This document shows positions 1-5,812 of a DNA stretch of 16,143 nt, one piece after another; within the stretch, counting starts at the first letter, position 1, and every line of letters starts with the position of its first letter. The notes beneath the pieces are model-generated. The model did not search any database and was not told where the DNA came from. It was given only the letters and a program-made list of their open reading frames with translations. The translations under genes and the position numbers were made by a program. Origin of the DNA: Candidatus Nitrosopumilus sp. (GTDB lineage: Archaea; Thermoproteota; Nitrososphaeria; Nitrososphaerales; Nitrosopumilaceae); contig JAEMQG010000071.1 in the NCBI GenBank assembly GCA_022758935.1, forward strand, positions 1 through 16,143. Direction: 5' to 3'.

Positions 1-1
1 C

Positions 2-142
2 ATTAAAAAAATCAAGGGAAATCCCAAAGTTTTGACAGTTCACGGTGATTCTGAATCGTGTGAAAAATTCGCCCAAGAAATTCATGAAAAATTTGGTCTT
101 GTGGCTCACGCCCCAGATGTAAATGAAGTAATATCTATCTGA
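2..142 (+). CDS. C-terminal end of a probable beta-CASP metallo-beta-lactamase RNA nuclease (partial)
   Basis: Only the last 46 codons are present; the 5' part lies outside the window. The translation contains KVLTVHGDSESCEKFAQEI followed by a Phe-Gly-Leu-Val-Ala-His-Ala-Pro segment and a short tail. This pattern (VLTVHG, then an amphipathic helix, then a strand ending in a His-x-Pro) resembles the RNA-specificity (RMMBL) region that closes beta-CASP RNases such as archaeal CPSF/FttA-like and RNase J-like enzymes. Those enzymes cut or trim RNA in the cytoplasm. The catalytic metallo-beta-lactamase motifs are not visible here, so the exact subfamily cannot be given. Its TGA stop is one base before the ATG of the glycosylase gene, so the two are probably co-transcribed. 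Another metallo-beta-lactamase-fold hydrolase is possible. Confidence 0.6.
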   Translation: MKKIKGNPKVLTVHGDSESCEKFAQEIHEKFGLVAHAPDVNEVISI

Positions 143-143
143 A

Positions 144-986
144 ATGATAGATTACAATACAATTAACTTAGAAAATACAATAAATAGCGGACAAGTATTT
201 CTTTGGACAAAACAAAAAGAATTTTGGTACGGCGTTAATGGACAAGATATTTTAAAAATAAATGATTCTGGAAAAATTACATCGTATTCAAAGAAAAAAT
301 ACGATTTTTTTAGGGATAGCGACGATATGGCAAAGATAATCAGATCAATTTCAAAAGATAAAACAACAAAAATGGCTCTAAAAAAATATTTGGGACTTCG
401 ACTAGTAAGACAGGATCCGTTTCAATGTTATATTTCGTTTATAATTTCTTCAAATTCCAATATTCAAAAAATCAAATCAAGTTTAGAAAAAATTTCAGCA
501 AAATTTGGAAGAAAAATTCAATTTGACAATAAAGAATTCCACTTATTCCCAGAACCAAAAAAAATTGCAAATGCAACAATTCAAGAAATTCAAAATTGTG
601 GCGTAGGATATAGAGCAAAATTCATAATCGATGCAGCAAAAATGGTTGAATCACAGCAGATAGATTTCAGATATCTAGCAAAATGTAATTATCAAGATGC
701 AAAAAAAATAATTCTGACAGTTCCAGGAATAGGAAACAAAGTTGCGGACTGTATTTTGTTGTTTTCCCTCGATAAGCTTGATGCATTTCCGTTAGATAGA
801 TGGATGATCAGAATTTTAGAGAAATATTATCTAGAAAAATTTGAACTTGAGACAAAATCAATTACAGAAAAACAATATGACATACTACATGAAAAAATTA
901 CAAAGTATTTTGGACCTTTTGCAGGATATGCACAGCAATTTTTATTTAAAATGGAAAGGGAGAACTACCAGAAAAAATGGTTGTAA
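144..986 (+). CDS. ogg: 8-oxoguanine DNA glycosylase/AP lyase, OGG1-type (HhH-GPD superfamily)
   Basis: This 280-residue base-excision repair enzyme should remove 8-oxoguanine from DNA and nick the abasic site. The N-terminal ~100 residues look like the OGG_N domain (NSGQVFLW near residue 14). The helix-hairpin-helix with the catalytic pair follows: VPGIGNKVADC carries Lys199 (Schiff-base nucleophile) and FPLDRW carries Asp218. The 19-residue Lys-Asp spacing equals that of human OGG1 (Lys249/Asp268). QDPFQCYISFIISSN around residue 90 also matches the OGG1 pattern, as does its size near 280. The ATG start follows the upstream stop by one base, so translation may be coupled. The 3' end is intact (TAA at 984), although a TnpB element begins within a few bases. 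AGOG-type glycosylases are a less likely alternative, because the N-terminal OGG domain is present. Confidence 0.92.
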   Translation: MIDYNTINLENTINSGQVFLWTKQKEFWYGVNGQDILKINDSGKITSYSKKKYDFFRDSDDMAKIIRSISKDKTTKMALKKYLGLRLVRQDPFQCYISFIISSNSNIQKIKSSLEKISAKFGRKIQFDNKEFHLFPEPKKIANATIQEIQNCGVGYRAKFIIDAAKMVESQQIDFRYLAKCNYQDAKKIILTVPGIGNKVADCILLFSLDKLDAFPLDRWMIRILEKYYLEKFELETKSITEKQYDILHEKITKYFGPFAGYAQQFLFKMERENYQKKWL

Positions 987-1130
987 ACCCGTGAATTACT
1001 TACGACTAAAGTCGTCAGTTTCCTTGTTCAATGAGATCACATGACCATAGATCATACATGCTACAGTTAGAGGTGTTCTCTCCAAAGGCGTAACTTCCCT
1101 ACATCCCGTAGGTAGATTATCTGTCCCTCT
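970..1130 (-). ncRNA. Candidate TnpB guide RNA (omega/reRNA); ends approximate
   Basis: In characterised TnpB systems the guide RNA overlaps the 3' end of tnpB and extends past the element's right terminus, with the flanking host DNA serving as guide. Here the scaffold would include the 999-1018 hairpin. The guide would be the complement of about 971-990, reading GGGTTTACAACCATTTTTTC, which is the end of ogg. The placement follows from the family rule plus the visible terminus. Expression and the 5' boundary cannot be seen from sequence. Confidence 0.4.
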
Positions 1131-2189
1131 CTGTTTGATATTCAGAGATGCATTGTAGTCTCTATCAATAACAAGGCCACAGTGTGGACAACAGTGTGTT
1201 CTAATTGCCAAAGTTTTTTTCACCATTCTACCACAGTTAGAACAACTTTGGCTGGTTCCATGTGGTGCTACTTTTGTAAATAGAATACCAGCATTTGCAG
1301 CTTTGTATTCTAGTTTTTGGAAAAACGAATTCCAAGAAGAGTCATATATTGATTTAGCCATATGATGGTTCTTTACCATGTTTTGTATTTTTAGCTCTTC
1401 GACAAATATTGTATCGTAACTATCAACATAATATTTTGATATTTTGTGTAGAAAATCATTTCGTTGATATTTTATTTTTTGATGTATTTTTGCTAGTCTT
1501 AGCTTTTCTTTCCATTGGTTAGATGATCCTTTAATTTTTCTTGATAATTTTCTTTGAGATCGCTTTAGTTTTTCTTCAGAGTTTCTCAGAATTTGCGGAT
1601 GTTCTATCACGTGACCGTCAGAATCATAGCAATAGTTGTTTATTCCAACATCTATTCCTATTATTTTCTTTCTCAGTAAAGAACAAATTGACTTGCATTC
1701 ATTTTCACAAACCACTATTGCGTACCATACTCCTGTAAGCTCCTTTTTTACATGAATCTCTTTTATTTTTCTGGGTATTGTTCTGTGAATAATACACTTG
1801 ATCTTCCCAATCTTTGAGAGTTTGATCTTGTTATCTGGTAAAAACTTGAATCCAGATTGGTTGTAGTTGATACTATTGTATCTTGATTTTGGCTTGAATC
1901 TTAATTTTCCTGTTCGTTTACCTCTCTTGGATAAAGAGGATAATACTTTAAGATTGTTGTAAAACTGCCATAGAACCATTTGAGCTGTTTTACTGTATAC
2001 CCTGTCTTTTGGAATCATATATGGAATCATTCTTTGCAGTTCATCAAAGTTTATCTTGTAACCTTCCTTGTATGCAAGACGAGATTCAAAAATAAAATCA
2101 TTGTATACCATTCTGCATGATTCTATTGCATCATCCAGTTTTGATTCTTGTGTCTTTGTAGGATACAAACGGAGCTTGTAGCTTAACAT
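996..2189 (-). CDS. tnpB: RNA-guided endonuclease TnpB, IS200/IS605 OrfB family
   Basis: TnpB proteins are compact RuvC nucleases guided by an RNA made from the element's right end; they are ancestors of Cas12. Counting from the ATG at 2189 (397 aa), the N-terminus SYKLRLYPTKTQESKL matches the usual family start. A longer frame opens at the ATG at 2252, but its 21 extra residues look like upstream DNA. RuvC residues are visible: Asp180 in IGIDVGIN, Glu264 in FVEELKIQNM, and Asp342/Asp344 in IDRDYNASLNI. A four-cysteine zinc finger lies between the last two motifs (CSNC at 316-319, CPHC at 334-337). Nothing is truncated or frameshifted, so the nuclease is probably active or was so recently. 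The stop codon lies beyond the right-end hairpin, so the coding region and the guide-RNA scaffold overlap. No tnpA is adjacent. Confidence 0.93.
   Translation of the reverse strand: MLSYKLRLYPTKTQESKLDDAIESCRMVYNDFIFESRLAYKEGYKINFDELQRMIPYMIPKDRVYSKTAQMVLWQFYNNLKVLSSLSKRGKRTGKLRFKPKSRYNSINYNQSGFKFLPDNKIKLSKIGKIKCIIHRTIPRKIKEIHVKKELTGVWYAIVVCENECKSICSLLRKKIIGIDVGINNYCYDSDGHVIEHPQILRNSEEKLKRSQRKLSRKIKGSSNQWKEKLRLAKIHQKIKYQRNDFLHKISKYYVDSYDTIFVEELKIQNMVKNHHMAKSIYDSSWNSFFQKLEYKAANAGILFTKVAPHGTSQSCSNCGRMVKKTLAIRTHCCPHCGLVIDRDYNASLNIKQRGTDNLPTGCREVTPLERTPLTVACMIYGHVISLNKETDDFSRK
999..1018 (-). repeat. Right-end hairpin of the TnpB element
   Basis: ACGACT (1002-1007) and AGTCGT (1010-1015) form a perfect 6-bp stem with a 2-base loop. 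Two more pairs (999-1018 and 1000-1017) extend it across one mismatch. On the minus strand it is followed by GTAAGTAATTCAC, the probable right terminus. ACGACTTTAGTCGT is the same kind of palindrome found at right ends of many IS200/IS605 elements, where it is recognised by TnpA and becomes the 3' hairpin of the guide RNA. Confidence 0.75.
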
Positions 2190-2346
2190 CTTGTCTTTTG
2201 CTTTTGTACATATTATACAACATCTGGTTATTATGATATAATTCGCTTTCATCTACAATGTATGTGATTTTCAGTTCAGTGATTGTTTATCTTTTTGAAG
2301 CTACATCACTAATATATTTTAGAAAATAATCGTAAAAATTCAACAA

Positions 2347-2369
2347 CTCATTATTGATGAAATAATGAG
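2347..2369. repeat. Perfect 9-bp inverted repeat with 5-base loop, candidate left-end palindrome
   Basis: CTCATTATT (2347-2355) and AATAATGAG (2361-2369) pair perfectly around the loop GATGA. It lies about 160 bases upstream of the likely tnpB start. It could be the subterminal hairpin of the IS left end. It could instead be an unrelated transcript-end structure, although no T-run follows it on either strand. Confidence 0.45.
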
Positions 2370-2582
2370 ACCATCAGTATTTTGTGAATGTATCTGCATT
2401 TCTCTGAGTGATTTCCACACATTATTTTGTGTATGACAAACATTTTTTGTATTGTGGTCTGATTGGTATTTCATAATCTTTTTTTACATCAAAGTTCTCT
2501 ATTACGTTGTAATACTGTTTTACCATCAGATGATGCTGAGAAATTCACTAGAATTTAACTACTCAGTCTGTTCGCATAAACC

Positions 2583-2590
2583 CTTAAAAT
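2583..2590 (+). promoter_or_regulatory. TATA-box candidate for tRNA-Arg
   Basis: CTTAAAAT ends about 23 bases before the mature tRNA 5' end, which is the usual archaeal TATA-to-start distance. A C-rich triplet precedes it. No other TATA-like sequence sits closer. Confidence 0.5.
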
Positions 2591-2612
2591 GACAATTAAT
2601 TTTCAGACTCTT

Positions 2613-2687
2613 GGGCTGGTAGCTCAGCTTGGATAGAGTGCTGGACTTCTAATCCAGTGGTCAAGGGATCGAAGCCCTTCCGGCCCG
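2613..2687 (+). tRNA. tRNA-Arg (anticodon TCT)
   Basis: A full cloverleaf can be drawn by hand. The acceptor stem is 2613-2619 with 2680-2686 (one G-T pair). T8 and A9 are at 2620-2621. The D arm has GCTC (2622-2625) and GAGT (2636-2639), with GG at 2631-2632. The anticodon stem is CTGGA/TCCAG with loop CTTCTAA, giving anticodon TCT at 2648-2650. The variable loop has five bases, and the T stem is AAGGG/CCCTT. The discriminator is G2687; CCA is not encoded, and a short T-run follows. It reads AGA codons. The T loop reads ATCGAAG, with A instead of the usual T at position 54. No intron is seen. Confidence 0.95.
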
Positions 2688-2698
2688 TTTTAATAAAA

Positions 2699-2707
2699 TT
2701 ATTTATT
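2699..2707 (+). promoter_or_regulatory. TATA-box candidate for the small all-beta protein gene
   Basis: TTATTTATT ends 23 bases before the GTG start at 2730. Transcription would then begin at or next to the start codon, giving a leaderless mRNA. No Shine-Dalgarno-like sequence lies in front of the GTG, which fits. The AT-rich context makes chance matches easy. Confidence 0.4.
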
Positions 2708-2729
2708 CCTACTCAATGTTGTTGTTTAT

Positions 2730-3080
2730 GTGAAAGACATAGAGTTTACCTTGGAGCCAAAAGAAATTCATCCAGATTCTGAAATTCGAGGAACCATCAT
2801 TGTATCATATCCAGGAAAGTATGATGGTGTTGTAATTAATACCCAGATTTTAGATTCCAATGAACATATCATCTACAAATCATACAATGGGAAAAAAATA
2901 TCTCAAAATGTTTCAAGATTGTTCATTAACAAAGATGTAATGCCTGAAAACAGAGCAGAGTTTACCGCAACAATAAAGTTTGAACCAAAGCAAGTTCATG
3001 AAATAAAATTTCGAGCATCAATTATTGAACAACATAAGGAAATTGAGAGTCAGATAATTTTTGCAAACTATTCTATCTAG
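2730..3080 (+). CDS. Small all-beta (arrestin-like/Ig-like) protein of unknown function
   Basis: I do not recognise this 116-residue protein as a named family. The translation begins KDIEFTLEPKEIHPDSEIRG and has alternating hydrophobic strands with turns, such as GTIIVSYPG, VVINTQILDS and AEFTATIKFE. This suggests one beta-sandwich domain of the arrestin/Ig kind. It has no signal peptide, membrane segment or cysteines, so it is probably cytoplasmic. The start must be GTG: an in-frame stop lies at 2694-2696, no ATG is available, and the ATG at 2728 runs straight into TGA in another frame. The gene lies 42 bases after tRNA-Arg. It converges on the copper protein gene with a 4-base overlap in which both stop codons share one CTAG. 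It may be an archaeal lineage-specific protein. Confidence 0.7.
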   Translation: MKDIEFTLEPKEIHPDSEIRGTIIVSYPGKYDGVVINTQILDSNEHIIYKSYNGKKISQNVSRLFINKDVMPENRAEFTATIKFEPKQVHEIKFRASIIEQHKEIESQIIFANYSI

Positions 3081-3538
3081 AATTTATTTTCTATAATTGT
3101 AATTTTTCCAGTCATCCAAGGATGTGGTGTACAGTGATATGTTATTTCTGCTTTTTCAGTGAAGAGAAACTCGTAACTCTTGCCAGGTAAAATAACTCCA
3201 GGTGAACCAAAATCGCCGCTGTAAGAATCCTCATATTCTTTATCTGGAGTTACCGTGTGTGCTACAGAATCCAGATTTTTCCATGTCACGTGATTGTCTT
3301 TTTCTAATGTAGAAACAGGGCCCTTTGGAACAAAATTTGGATTCCCTTCTGTAACTGCACCTTCTACAATATTGATAATTAAATTCCCTTCAGGTTTTAG
3401 GATTTCTTCAGCAATGCTTGGCTTTGCCAGAGATTCTGGAAGATAAAATGATGTGTAATAAACAACACCTATTGAAGCACCAATGATAATTGCCATCACT
3501 CCTACCCCATATGCGTGACTTGATGTTGGTGCACTCAA
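3077..3538 (-). CDS. Membrane-anchored blue copper protein (plastocyanin/amicyanin-like cupredoxin)
   Basis: This 153-residue type 1 copper protein is the likely mobile or tethered electron carrier outside the membrane that accepts electrons from the complex III encoded upstream. An N-terminal hydrophobic helix (about residues 12-32, VGVMAIIIGASIGVVYY) anchors it. The cupredoxin domain follows, with ligands His94 (SVAHTVTP), Cys136, His139 and Met142 in HCTPHPWM. The Cys-x2-His-x2-Met spacing is that of amicyanin rather than plant plastocyanin. The start is a TTG at 3538. No ATG exists upstream in frame, and a TATA box ends 25 bases before it, so a leaderless TTG start is well supported. An internal ATG at residue 15 would cut into the membrane helix. 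The gene follows cytochrome b by 55 bases but has its own promoter. Confidence 0.9.
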   Translation of the reverse strand: MSAPTSSHAYGVGVMAIIIGASIGVVYYTSFYLPESLAKPSIAEEILKPEGNLIINIVEGAVTEGNPNFVPKGPVSTLEKDNHVTWKNLDSVAHTVTPDKEYEDSYSGDFGSPGVILPGKSYEFLFTEKAEITYHCTPHPWMTGKITIIENKF

Positions 3539-3562
3539 CGATTTTTTTAGGTCTAAGGAGTT

Positions 3563-3570
3563 CTTATAAA
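3563..3570 (-). promoter_or_regulatory. TATA box of the copper protein gene
   Basis: On the minus strand this reads TTTATAAG after an A-rich run. It ends 25 bases before the TTG start, which predicts a leaderless transcript. The same octamer stands 26 bases before the Rieske gene. It means the copper protein can be expressed separately from the Rieske-cytochrome b transcript. Confidence 0.65.
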
Positions 3571-3593
3571 GCTTTTTTAGAATTTTGAAGAGA

Positions 3594-5180
3594 TCATGGT
3601 TTTTTTAGATCTGATGAACCAAAGTCATACTTTCTATTTGTATCTAGTCCCAAATCTGCTTTAATTGTGGGTGTAGGAATTTGTGCAGTTTCTTTTGATT
3701 CTTTTTTGCCATCGTCTAAGATATGACCTTCTGAAATCTTACTAGTGTTTGGAACTAGTTGCGGTTCTGCCAATCCTTTTGGTTTTTCTTCTGGTACGTG
3801 TATAGGAGGTGGTGGAGGTGCATTCTTTGCCTGACTCAATCCATAACGGTAAATATGGAAAAACCCAGCAAACACTATCAAAATAATTCCTATAAAGAAT
3901 AATGAAATATTTTTCATTCCAGTCAAAGCTGCATTGTAAGCTGCAATGTTTAGGAAAACTTGAAATGCCAAGAGTCCCACAATTAGCCAATTAATCCACT
4001 TTTGTGAGAGATTAATCGAGGCTACTTTCTTTGGACCTTTTTCTTTAGCAAGTTTGGCCTTTCTTTCAGATTCTTTTGCAAGTTTGATCATCATGTATGA
4101 GAATCCAAATCCTAGTGGAACTAGCAATATCATCACTGTGTAGATAAATATAGGATCAATTACTAGACGCTGCACAAGTGGAATTTTGACATCTGATGGA
4201 ATGTAGAATCCCCAATATGTCGTAACCATAATCTGTGCAATTCCTGTAATTCCAAATGCGGTAATTATTGGGCGATCTTTCCAGGAGAATTTTTTGTATC
4301 TATCAATAAATGGAATTAGTAAGAATGAAGCAATGAACAATCCAGGCCAAAGTACGCCGGTTACAAATTTGTCATACTGTGTCCTCAAAAACGCATATAG
4401 TCCTGTAAGATACCATTCAGGTACAGTGACACCCGGCGGCTGCGTCGGAACAAACTTGAATCCCATGTCAATTGGGAAGACTCCTCCTGTGATCAAAATG
4501 GCGCCTCCAATTGCCATTACCATAGGTACATCAAACACTAGGAATCGAGGAAAGTGAACTGCCATTAATCCAAGCATCACTAGAGGTAAAAGAAATACAT
4601 GCTGTGCATAGAATCTTAATACAAAATCAGAAAATCCACTACCAAACATTGCATCACGAATTGTAGGTCCAGCTACAGGAATCGAAGTGGTAAGAGATGC
4701 AGCAATACTGATTGCAAGTTCCGCTCTTTCACTAAATATAATATCGTAACCAGTAAATGCTTCTAGAATTGTAACTGTTCCAAGTATAACTCCAGTAGCC
4801 CATAAAATTTCATTTCTAATTTTGTATCTTCCACTAAAGTATTGATAGTACATGTGTAAAATTGCCAACAAGACCATTGCGTTGGAAGCATGATAGTGAA
4901 TATTTCTAATGTGAAAACCAAATGGAACTTGATCATTGATAAATTGAACACTGTTCCATGCCCGGTCCAACATTGGTTGATAGTAAAACATTAGCAATGC
5001 TCCGGAAATTCCAAGTATTACAAATACAACAAAGGTAAGCATTCCCAAAAATCCAAATGGACTAACAAATCTTGCAGGAAATGAAAATTTGATTCCAGTA
5101 AAGATTGTTCTATCTAGTCCATCCCATAGCCAATAAAAAAAGGCAACTGCGCCAGTTCTTCTATGTAACGAAACGGCCAT
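3594..5180 (-). CDS. Cytochrome b of complex III (fused b6 and subunit IV-like parts)
   Basis: This 528-residue integral membrane subunit oxidises quinol and carries two b hemes. The heme ligands are visible: His95 and His109 in NIHYHASN...AILH, and His194 and His209 in YAQHVFLL...MAVHF. The 14 and 15-residue spacings are as in cytochrome b6. PEWY (254-257) marks the Qo site in the subunit IV-like part. I count about ten membrane segments: eight as in bc1 and two more near residues 395-450. A charged, proline-rich tail follows (five prolines near residue 455). After the third helix the usual GY-x-LPW-x-Q is replaced by TGYDIIFSERAE. The ATG overlaps the end of the Rieske gene by 20 bases, so translation is probably coupled. 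Confidence 0.95.
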   Translation of the reverse strand: MAVSLHRRTGAVAFFYWLWDGLDRTIFTGIKFSFPARFVSPFGFLGMLTFVVFVILGISGALLMFYYQPMLDRAWNSVQFINDQVPFGFHIRNIHYHASNAMVLLAILHMYYQYFSGRYKIRNEILWATGVILGTVTILEAFTGYDIIFSERAELAISIAASLTTSIPVAGPTIRDAMFGSGFSDFVLRFYAQHVFLLPLVMLGLMAVHFPRFLVFDVPMVMAIGGAILITGGVFPIDMGFKFVPTQPPGVTVPEWYLTGLYAFLRTQYDKFVTGVLWPGLFIASFLLIPFIDRYKKFSWKDRPIITAFGITGIAQIMVTTYWGFYIPSDVKIPLVQRLVIDPIFIYTVMILLVPLGFGFSYMMIKLAKESERKAKLAKEKGPKKVASINLSQKWINWLIVGLLAFQVFLNIAAYNAALTGMKNISLFFIGIILIVFAGFFHIYRYGLSQAKNAPPPPPIHVPEEKPKGLAEPQLVPNTSKISEGHILDDGKKESKETAQIPTPTIKADLGLDTNRKYDFGSSDLKKP

Positions 5181-5769
5181 ATCCTATTACCCCATTATTA
5201 TTCACACCCCAAGTTGGTGGATGAATCCATAAAAAACCATCGGTATCAAGTTCAAAATTTAGTTGTGCTAGTGTGTTTGAAGGTGCAGCTTGTAATGATG
5301 CAGGTCCAGCAAACGCAGTTCCAGTTGCAGGATCATACATACTTCCATGACATGGACATTCACCTCTCCTTCTACCTGGTTCAGGCCAGTATTTCCATAA
5401 ACACCAAAGATGAAGACACACCATACTATACGCCCTAAAAGATGAAACATCATTTTTTGAACCACCTAGTTCTTCAGGTAATCTAATGAATTGCCATTTT
5501 CGAAATGCTTCTGTGTCAAGTGCAGGATCACCAGTACTTGGATAAGTAATGACTTCAGCGCTATTTGCTGGAAATGTTTTTACGTTGGCTTGAGAGCCGT
5601 CAGGCAAAATAACTTTAGCTTTTTCAAGATTAGCTTGTGATGGATTTGGCATAAAGTTTCCAAATGGAACAAATGGAGCAAACGCCAAACCAGTGCCAGC
5701 AGCTCCCATTAATTTAAGAAAATCTCGCCTAGATAATCCGCCAGATTTTTTTGTCCCCTGCTCTGACAT
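5161..5769 (-). CDS. Rieske [2Fe-2S] protein of complex III, Tat-exported
   Basis: This 202-residue iron-sulfur subunit takes one electron from quinol at the Qo site and passes it outward. The N-terminus has a twin-arginine signal, SRRDFLKLMG (Arg14, Arg15), followed by a hydrophobic stretch, so it is exported folded and probably stays anchored. The cluster motifs are CLHLWC (118-123) and CPCHGS (138-143). Cys118, His120, Cys138 and His141 should bind the cluster, and Cys123-Cys140 should form the disulfide. The first motif differs from the common CTHLGC at two positions. A TATA box ends 26 bases upstream of the ATG. The gene is first in the Rieske-cytochrome b unit and overlaps the next gene by 20 bases. 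Confidence 0.95.
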   Translation of the reverse strand: MSEQGTKKSGGLSRRDFLKLMGAAGTGLAFAPFVPFGNFMPNPSQANLEKAKVILPDGSQANVKTFPANSAEVITYPSTGDPALDTEAFRKWQFIRLPEELGGSKNDVSSFRAYSMVCLHLWCLWKYWPEPGRRRGECPCHGSMYDPATGTAFAGPASLQAAPSNTLAQLNFELDTDGFLWIHPPTWGVNNNGVIGYGRFVT

Positions 5770-5794
5770 TCAAGCTCACGTACTCGCCAAATTG

Positions 5795-5802
5795 CTTATA
5801 AA
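5795..5802 (-). promoter_or_regulatory. TATA box of the Rieske-cytochrome b unit
   Basis: TTTATAAG on the minus strand, with a purine-rich flank, ends 26 bases before the Rieske ATG, so the mRNA should have almost no leader. It fits in the 43-base gap behind the subtilase stop, with no clear T-run terminator in between. Confidence 0.65.
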
Positions 5803-5812
5803 TCTTGTTCAA

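Larger units (their letters stand above)
990..2400 (-). mobile_element. TnpB-only IS200/IS605-family (IS1341-type) element; left boundary approximate
   Basis: The element comprises an intact tnpB frame, a right-end hairpin at 999-1018 and a terminal TTCAC on the minus strand (complement of 991-995). This end resembles the hairpin-plus-TTCAC right ends I know from IS200/IS605-family elements. No tnpA (Y1 transposase) is present, so it could move only if TnpA were supplied in trans. The right boundary falls immediately after the ogg stop codon, leaving that gene whole. The left boundary is not defined by sequence. I place it tentatively around the perfect hairpin at 2347-2369, because IS605 ends carry subterminal palindromes. 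No target duplication is expected for this family. Confidence 0.7.
2190..2612. other. Non-coding stretch between tnpB and the tRNA gene
   Basis: About 420 AT-rich bases separate the likely tnpB start from tRNA-Arg. I see no supported gene. The stretch should hold the left end of the TnpB element, a perfect 9-bp hairpin (2347-2369) and the tRNA promoter just before 2613. A few short frames are open, but none has a recognisable start signal or protein pattern. The TnpB frame can be extended to an ATG at 2252, which I do not favour. Confidence 0.6.

Noticed and set aside
996-2189. A Cas12-type effector or CRISPR system
   Set aside because: The nuclease is the size of TnpB, carries a right-end hairpin of an insertion element, and there are no CRISPR repeats or cas genes in the window.
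2190-2252. ATG at 2252 as tnpB start
   Set aside because: The extra 21 residues do not resemble the TnpB N-terminus, whereas the ATG at 2189 gives the family-typical SYKLRLYPT beginning.
2613-2687. tRNA-Arg as an integration site
   Set aside because: No integrase and no duplicated tRNA 3' end are visible nearby; the TnpB element ends well before it.
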